Shown here piece after piece: positions 33,365 through 41,949 of a DNA stretch of 64,000 bases. Position 1 is the stretch's first letter, and each line of letters begins with the position of its first letter. The translations under genes and the position numbers were made by a program. The stretch is from the NCBI RefSeq assembly GCF_036170895.1, contig NZ_CP108036.1, positions 6,793,501 through 6,857,500 of the forward strand, read 5' to 3'. The notes under the pieces are model-generated. The model saw only the letters and a program-made list of their open reading frames with translations, had not been told where the DNA came from and made no database searches. This stretch comes from Streptomyces erythrochromogenes. GTDB lineage: Bacteria; Actinomycetota; Actinomycetes; Streptomycetales; Streptomycetaceae.

Positions 33365-34948
33365 GTGTTCAACCGGACCAGATGCCTGCAGATCACTGCG
33401 GCCCTTGCGTCCATATCCCTGCTCGCCGGTTGCGGCCTGCTGTCGGATGACGACGGCGACGAAGCGAAGAGGATCGTCGTCGGGACCACGAGCGCGCCGA
33501 GCACCCTCGACCCCGCCGCGGCGTGGGACGGTTCCTGGGAGCTGTACCGGAACGTCTACCAGACCCTGCTGGCGTTCCCCACGGGCTCCACCAAGCCCCA
33601 GCCGGACGCCGCCCAGAACTGCGAGTTCACCGACGGCGCGAGCCAGGCCTACCGGTGCACCCTGCGCAAGGGTCTGAAGTTCTCCAACGGCGAGCCCCTC
33701 GACTCCAAGGCCGTCAAGCACTCCCTCGACCGGATCAGGACGATCGGCTCCAAGGTCGGCCCGAAGGACCTCTTCGGCAGCCTCGACAAGATCGAGACCC
33801 CGGACGCGCTGACCGTCGTCTTCCACCTGAAGACCTCGGACGCCACCTTCCCGTACGTCCTCGGCTCGCCGGCGGCCTCGCTGGTCGCCCCCAAGGACTA
33901 CCCCGCGGACAAGGTGCGGGAGGACGGCAAGATCACCGGCTCGGGCCCCTACCTGCTGGACTCGTACAAGGAGGGCGGCGAGGCCGTCCTGTCCGAGTAC
34001 AAGGGCTACTCCGGCTTCGCGAACCGCCAGAACAAGGCCGTGACGATCCGCTACTTCGCGGACTCCGAGAAGATGGTCGCGGCCCTGAAGGCCAAGGAGC
34101 TGGACGCCACCTACCGAGGCCTGTCCGCCCCGCAGATCACCGACCTCCAGAGCCCCGCCGCGCAGGCGCTGGGCGTCCAGGTCGTCGAGAACGTCGGCGC
34201 CGAGATCCGCTACCTGGTCTTCAACCCGAAGGACGCGGCGGTCAGCAAGCTCGCGGTCCGCCAGGCCATCGCCCAGGTCATCGACCGCGGCACCCTCGTC
34301 TCCAAGGTCTACCAGGGCACCGCGGAGCCGCTGTACTCGATGGTCCCCAAGGGCGTCGTCGGCCACAAGACGCCGTTCTACGACAAGTACGGCGCCGCGG
34401 ACGTGGGCAAGGCCAAGAAGATCCTCAAGGAGGCCGGGATCAACCAGCCGGTCGACCTGACCTTCTGGTACACCACCGACCGCTACGGCTCCTCCACCGC
34501 CGAGGAGTTCACCGAGATCAAGCGGCAGCTCGACGAGAGCGACCTCTTCCGGATCACCCTGCGCAGCCAGCCCTGGAAGACCTTCCAGGAGGGCTACAAG
34601 GGCCAGGAGTACCCGGTCTTCGGCCGAGGCTGGTTCCCCGACTTCCCCGACCCGGACAACTTCATCGCGCCGTTCGTCGGCAAGGAGAACGCGGTCGGCA
34701 CCCCGTACGAGCAGAACGAGATCCTGACCGACCTGCTGCCCAAGTCCCGCCGCGACAGCGACCGCTCCTCCGGGGTCCAGGAGTTCGAGAAGGCCCAGCA
34801 GATCTTCGCCGAGGACGTCCGGCTGCTGCCCCTGTGGCAGGGCAAGCTGCACGTAGCCGCACGCGAGGACATCGCGGGCGCCGAGCGGGCCCTCGACCCG
34901 CAGACCGCCATGCAGATGTGGGAGCTGTACCGCAAGACCAGCTGGTAG
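33365..34948 (+). CDS. Family 5 extracytoplasmic solute-binding lipoprotein
   Basis: A 527-residue lipoprotein from GTG 33365 with GAGGAG at 33352-33357. The signal peptide ends in the lipobox LLAGC, and the mature part has the peptide/nickel-binding protein (SBP_bac_5) pattern: GTTSAPSTLDPAAAWD, YRCTLRKGLKFSNGEPLDSKAVKHSLDRI, TGSGPYLLDSYKEG and RQAIAQVIDRGTLV. It should capture oligopeptides or similar ligands outside the membrane and pass them to an ABC importer. No permease or ATPase genes are adjacent, so it is an orphan. It has its own dyad-covered promoter and a perfect terminator palindrome at 34956-34981. Confidence 0.92.
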   Translation: MFNRTRCLQITAALASISLLAGCGLLSDDDGDEAKRIVVGTTSAPSTLDPAAAWDGSWELYRNVYQTLLAFPTGSTKPQPDAAQNCEFTDGASQAYRCTLRKGLKFSNGEPLDSKAVKHSLDRIRTIGSKVGPKDLFGSLDKIETPDALTVVFHLKTSDATFPYVLGSPAASLVAPKDYPADKVREDGKITGSGPYLLDSYKEGGEAVLSEYKGYSGFANRQNKAVTIRYFADSEKMVAALKAKELDATYRGLSAPQITDLQSPAAQALGVQVVENVGAEIRYLVFNPKDAAVSKLAVRQAIAQVIDRGTLVSKVYQGTAEPLYSMVPKGVVGHKTPFYDKYGAADVGKAKKILKEAGINQPVDLTFWYTTDRYGSSTAEEFTEIKRQLDESDLFRITLRSQPWKTFQEGYKGQEYPVFGRGWFPDFPDPDNFIAPFVGKENAVGTPYEQNEILTDLLPKSRRDSDRSSGVQEFEKAQQIFAEDVRLLPLWQGKLHVAAREDIAGAERALDPQTAMQMWELYRKTSW

Positions 34949-34955
34949 CCGTGGT

Positions 34956-34981
34956 GCCGCCCGGGAGATCTCCCGGGCGGC
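34956..34981 (+). terminator. Perfect 26-bp terminator palindrome
   Basis: GCCGCCCGGGAGA followed directly by TCTCCCGGGCGGC, an exact palindrome with no spacer, 7 bases after the binding-protein stop. Confidence 0.85.
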
Positions 34982-35050
34982 CGACGCGTTGTCAGTGGCC
35001 CCCGGTAGGTTCTGGAGCAGTTGCACGAACATGTACCGGAGGTTGTCGCC

Positions 35051-35728
35051 GTGACCCAGATGCTGCCCGAGTCCTGGCTCCCCGTCCTCGGCGGGGAGCT
35101 GGACCAGCCCTACTTCAAAGAGCTCACCGAGTTCGTCGAGAAGGAGCGGGCGAACGGGCCGGTCTACCCGCCCCGCGAGCAGGTGTTCGCGGCTCTGGAC
35201 GCCACGCCCTTCGAGCAGGTGAAGGTGCTCGTCCTCGGCCAGGACCCCTACCACGGCGCCGGCCAGGGCCACGGCCTGTGCTTCTCCGTGCAGCCCGGGG
35301 TCAAGACCCCGCCCTCGCTGCGCAACATCTACAAGGAGATGAAGGAGGAGCTCGGCCTTCCCGTCCCGGACAACGGCTACCTGATGCCGTGGGCCCAGCA
35401 GGGCGTCCTGCTGCTCAACGCGGTGCTCACCGTCCGGGAGGCCGAGCCGAACTCGCACAAGGGCAAGGGCTGGGAGAAGTTCACCGACGCCGTGATCCGC
35501 GCGGTGTCCGAGCGCCCCGACCCGGCCGTCTTCGTCCTGTGGGGCGCCTACGCCCAGAAGAAGATCCCGCTCATCGACGAGGAGCGGCACGTGATCGTCA
35601 AGGGTGCCCACCCCTCCCCGCTGTCGGCCAAGAAGTTCTTCGGCTCCCGGCCCTTCACGCAGATCAACGAGGCCATCGCCGCCCAGGGCCATGAGCCGAT
35701 CGACTGGCGGATCCCGGACCTCGGCTGA
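35051..35728 (+). CDS. ung: Uracil-DNA glycosylase, family 1
   Basis: A 225-residue Ung. The water-activating motif is VLGQDPYHGAGQGHGLCFSV with Asp65, and the minor-groove leucine loop is HPSPLSAKKFFGSRPF; NAVLTVREAEPNSHKGKGWEKF is also typical. It removes uracil from DNA and starts base-excision repair. GTG 35051 has GGAGG at 35038-35042, while the frame opens 30 bases earlier at a TTG without a site. In a 70%-plus GC genome with frequent cytosine deamination such an enzyme is important. It is monocistronic. Confidence 0.96.
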   Translation: MTQMLPESWLPVLGGELDQPYFKELTEFVEKERANGPVYPPREQVFAALDATPFEQVKVLVLGQDPYHGAGQGHGLCFSVQPGVKTPPSLRNIYKEMKEELGLPVPDNGYLMPWAQQGVLLLNAVLTVREAEPNSHKGKGWEKFTDAVIRAVSERPDPAVFVLWGAYAQKKIPLIDEERHVIVKGAHPSPLSAKKFFGSRPFTQINEAIAAQGHEPIDWRIPDLG

Positions 35729-35823
35729 CGCCCCACCGCGCCTCGGCGCCACAGCCGGTGCCTCCGGCTAGCTTCGTGACGACCGGACCGGAGCAGGTCC
35801 GGCAGAGCAAGCCGGAGGCCGCC

Positions 35824-36354
35824 GTGACCGAGCAGCAGGAGGCGTCGGAGGACGCCGTCATGACGAGGATCGGCCAGGCGGTCATCCTGCTGCACGCCGG
35901 GGACCGGGAGGAGGCCCGCAACCGGCTCGGCGAGATCTGGCAGGAGATCGGCGAGGAGGGGGACTCCCTGCACCGGTGCACCCTCGCCCATTACATGGCC
36001 GACGCCCAGGACGATCCCGCCGACGAGCTGGCCTGGGACCTGCGGGCCCTGACCGCCGCCGACGCCCTGGGCGACGGGCCCGGGAGCGGGGACGGGCGCC
36101 GGGCGCAGCGGGAACCGCTTCCCGCGATGCGCGTGTTCTACCCGTCCCTGCACCTGAGCCTGGCCGCCGACTACCTGAAGCTCCAGCGGCCGGAGGCCGC
36201 CCGGGTCCACCTGGCGCGGGCCCGCGCGGCCGCCGGGGCCCTGTCCGACGACGGCTACGGCAACGGCGTACGGGCGGCCATCGCCCGACTGGAGCGCCGC
36301 CTCGCCGCGGATCCGGGCGCCGGCCGTCCCCGGCCCTTCCCCGAACAGTCGTAA
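35824..36354 (+). CDS. Hypothetical TPR-like helical protein
   Basis: A 176-residue mainly helical protein from GTG 35824 with GGAGG six bases upstream. It contains AVILLHAGDREEARNRLGEIWQEIGEEGD and HLSLAADYLKLQRPEAARVHLARARAAAG, which look like tetratricopeptide-type helix pairs, and a Pro-rich tail. No signal peptide or membrane segment. Homologues in streptomycetes are annotated as hypothetical. A triple 14-15 nt repeat follows the stop. Confidence 0.72.
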   Translation: MTEQQEASEDAVMTRIGQAVILLHAGDREEARNRLGEIWQEIGEEGDSLHRCTLAHYMADAQDDPADELAWDLRALTAADALGDGPGSGDGRRAQREPLPAMRVFYPSLHLSLAADYLKLQRPEAARVHLARARAAAGALSDDGYGNGVRAAIARLERRLAADPGAGRPRPFPEQS

Positions 36355-36358
36355 GGGT

Positions 36359-36402
36359 GTCCGGCCGCTCACCGTCCGGCCGCTCCCGTCCGGCCGCTCC
36401 TC
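36359..36402 (+). repeat. GTCCGGCCGCTC tandem repeat (3 copies)
   Basis: Three 14-15 base copies of GTCCGGCCGCTC plus 2-3 variable bases fill the gap between two convergent genes; the last copy reaches the stop codon of the lipoprotein gene. Confidence 0.85.
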
Positions 36403-36940
36403 AGCCGCCGTGGACGCCCGCGCAGATCCGGGCCTCCGGGCTGTCGGGGTGCCAGCGGCCGTGGCGCCGGCCCAGCGCGCAGACGTCGGCCGGCCGCACC
36501 GGCAGCTTCCGCATCAGCTCACGTTCCGCCTCGGCGTCGGGCCGGGCATGGCGCCGGGGGCCGTCAGGACGCCCCTGGGCGGGCTCGGCGGCCCGTCGGG
36601 GCTCCGGGATGTCGGGGACCGGCGGAGCGTCCGGTACGGGCCCGCCGGGGGCGCCCTGGCCCGGGCGCTCCGCGGTCCGTACGGCGGGTGCCTCGGCCGC
36701 CGGGCGCGCGGGCTGCTCCGGGGCCGCCTCGACCGCCTCCAGCGCCTCCAGGGCGGGTGCCCGGACGGCCACGGGGGCGGCCCCGGGCCCGCCGCGCGGC
36801 TCGTGCCGGGGCGGGACCCCGGCGGCGGGGGCCGCCGCGGGCTGCACGGGTCCGGGGCTCACATTGACACAGCCGGAGACCGCCGAAACGGCGCAGGCGA
36901 CTCCGAGCAGCAGCTTTGTCGTGGTTCGCGTGGGATGCAC
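36401..36940 (-). CDS. Hypothetical Pro/Ala-rich lipoprotein
   Basis: A 179-residue probable lipoprotein. GTG 36940 gives HPTRTTTKLLLGVACAVSAVSGC, a signal peptide with lipobox VSGC; no strong ribosome site is visible. The middle is long, disordered Pro/Ala/Glu-rich sequence and the end has ADVCALGRRHGRWHPDSPEARIC, a compact motif with two Cys and two His conserved in similar streptomycete proteins. It is anchored outside the membrane. Function unknown. Longer readings of the frame through upstream DinB-like sequence are antisense artefacts. Confidence 0.65.
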   Translation of the reverse strand: MHPTRTTTKLLLGVACAVSAVSGCVNVSPGPVQPAAAPAAGVPPRHEPRGGPGAAPVAVRAPALEALEAVEAAPEQPARPAAEAPAVRTAERPGQGAPGGPVPDAPPVPDIPEPRRAAEPAQGRPDGPRRHARPDAEAERELMRKLPVRPADVCALGRRHGRWHPDSPEARICAGVHGG

Positions 36941-37068
36941 CCGCGCAACTCTGCTGTGCGAGGACCCCGTTGTGGAAACCGGGAGCCCATATTCACCCCG
37001 CACGGGTGACGGGTGACGGGCGGCGGGGTGACCGGCGGATCGCGGGCCGCCCCGGGCCGCCCGCCGGC

Positions 37069-37593
37069 TCATTCGCCGGTGGCGCCGTCTATCTGCTCGC
37101 GCAGCAGGTCCGCGTGGCCGTTGTGGCGCGCGTACTCCTCGATCATGTGGGTGTAGACCCAGCGCAGGCTGAACACCTCGCCGCGGTGGTGGCTCTCGGC
37201 CTTCGACACCAGGTCCAGCGACCGGCCCGCGGCGGCCTGCCGTGCCCGTTCGACCTCCGTCCGCCACACCTGCTCGGCCTCGGCCCAGGTGGCCGCCTCG
37301 GTGAAGTGGAAGTCGCCGTCCCGGTCCTCGTCCGTGACGTACAGCTCGGGCAGGTCCTCGCCCAGCATGATCTCCCGGAACCAGTACCGCTCCACCTCCG
37401 CCATGTGCCGTACGAGCCCCAGGAGGCTCAACTCGGAAGGCGCGAGCGGGGTCCTGCGCAGCTCTTCGTCCTGCAGTCCCTCGCACTTCCACAGGAGGGT
37501 GGCGCGGTGGTAGTCGAGCCAGCCGTCGAGCATCTCCCGTTCGGCGGCGGTGGTGGAGGGTTCGGTGCGGTGTGATCCTGAACTGGTGGTCAT
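37069..37593 (-). CDS. DinB/DUF664 family protein
   Basis: A 174-residue four-helix-bundle protein of the DinB/YfiT type: EMLDGWLDYHRATLLWKCEGLQDEELRRTPL, SLLGLVRHMAEVERYWFREIMLGED, then WVYTHMIEEYARHNGHADLLREQIDG. The three His that bind a metal in thiol-transferase DinB proteins are present in HMAEVE, HMIEEYARHNGH. In mycothiol organisms such proteins act as mycothiol-dependent S-transferases or isomerases. ATG 37593 has AGGATGGGG upstream; ATG 37602 is an alternative. Divergent from the Gfo/Idh gene. Confidence 0.86.
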   Translation of the reverse strand: MTTSSGSHRTEPSTTAAEREMLDGWLDYHRATLLWKCEGLQDEELRRTPLAPSELSLLGLVRHMAEVERYWFREIMLGEDLPELYVTDEDRDGDFHFTEAATWAEAEQVWRTEVERARQAAAGRSLDLVSKAESHHRGEVFSLRWVYTHMIEEYARHNGHADLLREQIDGATGE

Positions 37594-37676
37594 GGGGCCC
37601 ATCCTGAGCGAACCGGGCCCCGGTCACCAGGGATTAAGCTGCCAAGATCCCACAAGGACCGAACTTGGAGGCCCCG

Positions 37677-38591
37677 GTGAAGGTCGGCTGCATCGGACTC
37701 GGCGACATCGCGCAGAAGGCGTACCTGCCCGTCCTCACCACCCGCGCGGACATCGAACTGCACCTGCAGACCCGTACTCCCGAAACGCTGGAACGCGTCG
37801 GCGCGGTCCACCGGGTCCCCGCCGCACACCGGCACACCGATCTCGACACCCTCCTCGCCGAGGGGCTCGACGCGGCCTTCGTGCACGCACCGACCGGTGC
37901 CCACCCCGAGATCGTCTCCCGGCTGCTGGAGGCCGGTGTGGCGACGTACGTGGACAAGCCGCTCACCTACGAGTTGGCGGCGTCACGGCGCCTCGTCGAG
38001 CTGGCCGAGGAGCGCGGGGTCTCTCTCGCCGTCGGCTTCAACCGCCGCTTCGCGCCCGGGTACGCGCAGTGCGCCGACCACCCGCGCGACCTGATCGTCA
38101 TGCAGAAGAACCGGGTCGGCCTGCCCGAGGACCCGCGCACCCTGGTGCTCGACGACTTCATCCACGTCGTCGACACCCTGCGCTTCCTGCTGCCCGGCGA
38201 GGTCGAGCACACCGACGCGCGGGCGGTGATGCGCGACGGACTGATGTGCCAGGTGGTCCTGCACCTCTCCGGCGCCGGCTTCAGCGCGCTCGGCATCATG
38301 AACCGCCTGTCCGGCTCCAACGAGGAGGTCCTGGAGGTCTCCGGGACGGACACCAAGCGGCAGGTCGTCAACCTCGCCGAGGTCATCGACCACAAGGGCC
38401 AGCCCACCGTGCGCCGCCGCGGGGACTGGGTGTCCGTCGCCCGCCAGCGCGGCATCGAGCAGGTGGTGGACCACTTCCTGCAGGCGGTCGCGGCGGGACG
38501 GACCCTCAGCGCACGCGACGCGCTGCTCACCCACGAGCTGTGCGAGCTGGTGGTGAACTCGGCTCTGGAACAGGCGGCGAAGGCCTCCTGA
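37677..38591 (+). CDS. Gfo/Idh/MocA family oxidoreductase
   Basis: A 304-residue NAD(P)-dependent sugar or cyclitol dehydrogenase. The Rossmann fold opens VKVGCIGLGDIAQKAYLPVL; the family motif usually EKP is DKPLTYE, and the C-terminal domain has DDFIHVVDTLRFL. GTG 37677 has GGAGG five bases upstream. Its 3' end overlaps the convergent lnt gene by 65 bases, long for a convergent pair. Substrate unknown. Confidence 0.9.
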   Translation: MKVGCIGLGDIAQKAYLPVLTTRADIELHLQTRTPETLERVGAVHRVPAAHRHTDLDTLLAEGLDAAFVHAPTGAHPEIVSRLLEAGVATYVDKPLTYELAASRRLVELAEERGVSLAVGFNRRFAPGYAQCADHPRDLIVMQKNRVGLPEDPRTLVLDDFIHVVDTLRFLLPGEVEHTDARAVMRDGLMCQVVLHLSGAGFSALGIMNRLSGSNEEVLEVSGTDTKRQVVNLAEVIDHKGQPTVRRRGDWVSVARQRGIEQVVDHFLQAVAAGRTLSARDALLTHELCELVVNSALEQAAKAS

Positions 38592-40101
38592 GCGAACGGG
38601 CGCCCGCCGCACCGCAGTAGAAGGCCAGGGCGGCGAGGGCCGCGGTCACCGGCCAGTCCCCGAAGCGGACGTAGAGGGTCGAGCCCCGGGCGAGCGGCAC
38701 CTCGTACACCTCGGCGGTCCGCGCCGACGTGGGCAGTGCGGAGCCGATGCGCTCGCCCGACGGGCCGTTCACGACGCTGACCCCGGTCAGGGTCGCGTGG
38801 ACCATCGGGCGCCCGTTCTCGGCCGCGCGCAGGGCCGCCAGGGAGGCGTGCTGGGCCGGTGCCCAGCTCTCCTGGAAGGTGGAGGTCGCCGACTGGGCGA
38901 TCAGCAGGGAGGCGCCGTCGCGGGTGAGGCGCCGGCTCATGTCGGGGAACGCGGACTCGAAGCAGACCAGCGGGCCGAGACGGACGGCCGGGCCCCCCTC
39001 GCGCTGTCCCGGCAGGTCCATGACCACCGGGGCGTCCCCCTGCATCCGGTCCTCGCCGGCCGCCCTGCCGACCGAGGTGGCCCAGCCCAGCAGCGCCCGG
39101 GCCGGCACGTACTCCCCGAACGGGACCAGCCGCATCTTGTCGTACCGGTCGCCCGTCGGGCCGCCCGGCCCGACGAGCACCGCGCTCTTGTAGATCCCGG
39201 GGCGGTCCGCACTCCGCGCGTCGACGTTCACCAGCAGCGGAGCCCCGACCTCCGCGGACAGCGCCGCCAGCCGGCGGGCCAGGTCCGGGCGGGCCGACAG
39301 GTCCTCGCCCACGCTGCTCTCGCCCCACACCACCAGGTCGACCCGCTGCCCGGCCAAGGGCCGGGTCAGCCGCTCACCGGCCGCGAACCGCCGCTCCGCA
39401 CTGTCGGGGCCGTCGGGCACCGGCCCCGGCTGTACGACGGCCACCCGCAGCCCGCCCGACTCCGCGGGCCGCACCGCCCCCACCCACACCGCGCCCGTCA
39501 GCAGCGCACAACCCGCGAGCCCGGCCACCGCCGGGACCCGTGCCCCGGGCACGGCGACCAGCAGCACCAAGGCGCAGTTCACCGCCACCAGCAGCAGACT
39601 GACCAGCCACACCCCGCCCACCGAGGCCAGCCGGAGCGCCGGCGGGACCTGCCACTGACTGGCTCCCAGCAGCCCCCACGGCCCGCCCAGCCCCTGCCAG
39701 GAGCGGACCAGCTCCGACAACAGCCACCCCGCCGGTACGAGGACCACCGCGCAGGCCGCCCGGCCCGCCGACGGGCGGCCTCCGAGCAGCTCCCGCACCA
39801 GCAGCGCCCAGGGGATCCACAGCACCCCCAGCAGAGCCGCCACCGGGATCAGGAACACGTGCAGGCTCGGCAGCAGCCAGTGGTGCACGGCCAGGATGAA
39901 CCCTGCGCCGCCCAGCCAGCCCTCCAGGGCCGCCCGCCGCCCGCCGGGGGCCGAGCGCAGCAGCAGCATCCAGGGCACGAGGGCCACGTAGGCGAACCAC
40001 CACAGCGCGGGGGCGGGGAACGCGAGGGCGGGCAGCGCCCCGGCGGCGACCGCGGCGGGCGCGCGCCAGCGGCGGGACCACCCGTCGTGCTTCGGGATCA
40101 T
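38527..40101 (-). CDS. lnt: Apolipoprotein N-acyltransferase
   Basis: A 524-residue integral membrane enzyme adding the third acyl chain to lipoproteins. The catalytic triad of the nitrilase domain is Glu261 (VWGESSVGED), Lys322 (YDKMRLVPFGEYVP) and Cys380 (VCFESAFPDM); about eight N-terminal helices precede it. Streptomyces carry two Lnt homologues and this is one of them. ATG 40101 is the start. The last 22 codons are antisense to the convergent Gfo/Idh gene. Lipoproteins in this window (SBP, 36401, GH3) would be clients. Confidence 0.93.
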   Translation of the reverse strand: MIPKHDGWSRRWRAPAAVAAGALPALAFPAPALWWFAYVALVPWMLLLRSAPGGRRAALEGWLGGAGFILAVHHWLLPSLHVFLIPVAALLGVLWIPWALLVRELLGGRPSAGRAACAVVLVPAGWLLSELVRSWQGLGGPWGLLGASQWQVPPALRLASVGGVWLVSLLLVAVNCALVLLVAVPGARVPAVAGLAGCALLTGAVWVGAVRPAESGGLRVAVVQPGPVPDGPDSAERRFAAGERLTRPLAGQRVDLVVWGESSVGEDLSARPDLARRLAALSAEVGAPLLVNVDARSADRPGIYKSAVLVGPGGPTGDRYDKMRLVPFGEYVPARALLGWATSVGRAAGEDRMQGDAPVVMDLPGQREGGPAVRLGPLVCFESAFPDMSRRLTRDGASLLIAQSATSTFQESWAPAQHASLAALRAAENGRPMVHATLTGVSVVNGPSGERIGSALPTSARTAEVYEVPLARGSTLYVRFGDWPVTAALAALAFYCGAAGARSLRRPSPPVPEPSSPPARTARG

Positions 40102-40153
40102 GGCGCGCCTCCGCTTCCAGTGTGGCAGTGCAGGGCGGAACCGCCCTCCGGTA

Positions 40154-40181
40154 CCGCGCGAACGGGTCCGCGCGAACGGGC
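40154..40181 (+). repeat. CCGCGCGAACGGG direct repeat (2 copies)
   Basis: Two adjacent 14-base copies, 13 of 14 identical, lie in the lnt upstream region. Confidence 0.7.
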
Positions 40182-40195
40182 CCGCGGGGACGCGC

Positions 40196-40663
40196 TCACG
40201 CGGTCATGTGCCGCCACTTCTCGTGCACGGTGACGCGGGTGAGCCGCCAGCCGTCCGGGGTGCGGGCCAGCGCGAAGGTGTAGCGGCCGGCGGCCACGAA
40301 ATTGGGGGAGGTGACCGTACCGTCGGCCTCCGGGCCCTCCAGCCGCATCGGGTTGAGGAAGTCCGCCCGGACCTCGGCGCTGTCACCGGGCGAGCCGGCG
40401 ACGTCCTCCAGCCGGATCAGCCGGTTGACGATCAGGTGCTGACGCACGGGGAAGAGCGTCATGGTCTGCTCCAGCCACTCCGCGACCTGCGCCACCGGAC
40501 CCTCGATCCCGCCGGCCGAGCTGTAGTCGGCCCGCCCACCGGCGGTGAACAGGGCCCGGTAGGCGGCCCAGTCGCCGTCGTCGACGGCCACCGCGTAGCC
40601 GGTGACCACGTCGTCGATCGCCAACCGGTCCATTACCGTCGCGAGATCCACACGCTGCGTCAT
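40196..40663 (-). CDS. NTF2/SnoaL-like family protein
   Basis: A 155-residue cone-shaped alpha+beta protein: AIDDVVTGYAVAVDDGDWAAYRALFT, then VRQHLIVNRLIRLED and TFALARTPDGWRLTRVTVHEKW. This fold occurs in SnoaL-type cyclases, ketosteroid isomerases and dehydratases, with Asp/His in the cavity. Nothing nearby specifies the ligand. Start ATG 40663. It is transcribed in the same direction as lnt, 94 bases before it. Confidence 0.87.
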   Translation of the reverse strand: MTQRVDLATVMDRLAIDDVVTGYAVAVDDGDWAAYRALFTAGGRADYSSAGGIEGPVAQVAEWLEQTMTLFPVRQHLIVNRLIRLEDVAGSPGDSAEVRADFLNPMRLEGPEADGTVTSPNFVAAGRYTFALARTPDGWRLTRVTVHEKWRHMTA

Positions 40664-40732
40664 CGGGTCAGTGTGGGGCTGCGCGGGCGCGAGGCCAAGG
40701 GGCGTGCGCCGACCGGATCCCCGCGCGTCCCG

Positions 40733-40909
40733 TCAGTGACCGGAACGTGCCTCCCGCTGCCGGACCACGACGAGGAACGCGTCGCTCGCGAGATCCATGA
40801 CCACCTCGGCCGGTACGCCCTCGCGCATCCGCTGCGCCGCGTACTCCTCGGCGGGCCAGCTCCCCCGCGGACTTCCGGCCGGAAAACGCTCCAGTACCAC
40901 TCGCCCCAT
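40733..40909 (-). CDS. Small conserved hypothetical protein (58 residues)
   Basis: A 58-residue protein starting at ATG 40909 with GGGGGTG upstream. It reads GRVVLERFPAGSPRGSWPAEEYAAQRM and ends MDLASDAFLVVVRQREA, with no signal or membrane segment; it is found as a small conserved protein in streptomycetes to my recollection. The longer frame to 41155 crosses a terminator and uppP and is not supported. Function unknown. Confidence 0.65.
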   Translation of the reverse strand: MGRVVLERFPAGSPRGSWPAEEYAAQRMREGVPAEVVMDLASDAFLVVVRQREARSGH

Positions 40910-40958
40910 GGGACACCCCCTGCTGCTTGCCTTCCGCTCTCTTCGTGAACAACGACGC

Positions 40959-40992
40959 GGAGGCCGCCCGGGAACGTTCCCGAGCGGCCTCC
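40959..40992 (-). terminator. Terminator after uppP
   Basis: GGAGGCCGC and GCGGCCTCC plus CGGGAAC and GTTCCCG form a 16-bp stem with one mismatch and no loop bases beyond the turn; it lies between the uppP stop and the 58-residue gene. Confidence 0.75.
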
Positions 40993-41022
40993 GATTCACG
41001 CGAAGTGGTGGAATCCGGCGCG

Positions 41023-41901
41023 CTACGAGCCGGACTCGCCGGCGTGCGGGCTCAGCACGTCCGTGCCGATCAGCACGAAGAGCAGGATGCCGAGCAGGAT
41101 GCGGTAGATCACGAAGGGCATGAAGCTCTTGGTGGTGATGAACTTCATGAACCACGCGATCACGGCGTAGCCCACGAAGAAGGCGATGACCGTCGCGAAG
41201 ACCGTCGGACCCCAGGAGATGTGGCCCGGCTCCTCGATCACGTCCTTGATCTCGAAAGCGCCCGAGGCCAGCACGGCCGGGATGGCGAGGAGGAAGGAGT
41301 AGCGGGCGGCGGCCTCGCGGGTGAAGCCCAGCAGCAGACCGCCGGAGATCGTCGCACCGGAGCGGGAGACGCCCGGGATCAGGGCCATCGCCTGGCAGAA
41401 GCCGAAGATCAGACCGTCCTTGACGCCCAGCTGCTGGAGCGTCTTGCGCTCGCGGATCGCCCGGTGCCGGCCGCCCTCCTCGTCGCGCGCGGCCAGCCGG
41501 TCGGCGATGCCCAGCACGATGCCCATCACGATCAGGGTCGTGGCCGTCAGCCGCAGGTCACGGGCCGGGCCGACGATCGCGTCCTTGAAGACGAGGCCGA
41601 GGATGCCGATCGGAAGCGAGCCGACGATCACCAGCCAGCCCATCTTGGCGTCCTGTTCGGAGCGCAGGGCCTTCGTGTACAGGGACCGGAACCAGGTGGA
41701 GACGATCCGAGCGATGTCCTTGCGGAAGTAGATCAGAACGGCGGCCTCGGTGCCGATCTGGGTGATGGCCGTGAAGGCCGCTCCTGGGTCGTGCCAGCCG
41801 GCGAATGCCGCGGTCAGCCGCAGGTGGGCGCTGGAGGAGATCGGGAGGAACTCCGTAAGCCCCTGGACGAGACCGAGGATTAGGGATTCGAACCAGCTCA
41901 T
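41023..41901 (-). CDS. uppP: Undecaprenyl-diphosphate phosphatase
   Basis: A 292-residue multi-pass enzyme (BacA/UppP) that recycles undecaprenyl pyrophosphate for cell-wall synthesis. The conserved GLVQGLTEFLPISSSAHL near the N-terminus and IPGVSRSGATISGGLLLGF carry the catalytic Glu, Ser and Arg. It has eight or so helices. It may confer basal bacitracin resistance. ATG 41901. Nothing adjacent is cell-wall biosynthetic except lnt upstream. Confidence 0.95.
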   Translation of the reverse strand: MSWFESLILGLVQGLTEFLPISSSAHLRLTAAFAGWHDPGAAFTAITQIGTEAAVLIYFRKDIARIVSTWFRSLYTKALRSEQDAKMGWLVIVGSLPIGILGLVFKDAIVGPARDLRLTATTLIVMGIVLGIADRLAARDEEGGRHRAIRERKTLQQLGVKDGLIFGFCQAMALIPGVSRSGATISGGLLLGFTREAAARYSFLLAIPAVLASGAFEIKDVIEEPGHISWGPTVFATVIAFFVGYAVIAWFMKFITTKSFMPFVIYRILLGILLFVLIGTDVLSPHAGESGS

Positions 41902-41949
41902 GTCGGGGTGCGCTCGTCCTTGTGATCGTCGGGCAGTTCGGGTCCGATG

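Noticed and set aside
33287..35752. 821-residue minus-strand frame over the binding-protein and ung genes
   Set aside because: Antisense shadow; the plus-strand genes have lipobox and Ung motifs.
36941..37627. N-terminal extension of the lipoprotein gene to 37627
   Set aside because: The extension is an off-frame reading of the DinB/DUF664 gene; the lipobox signal peptide from GTG 36940 explains the real start.
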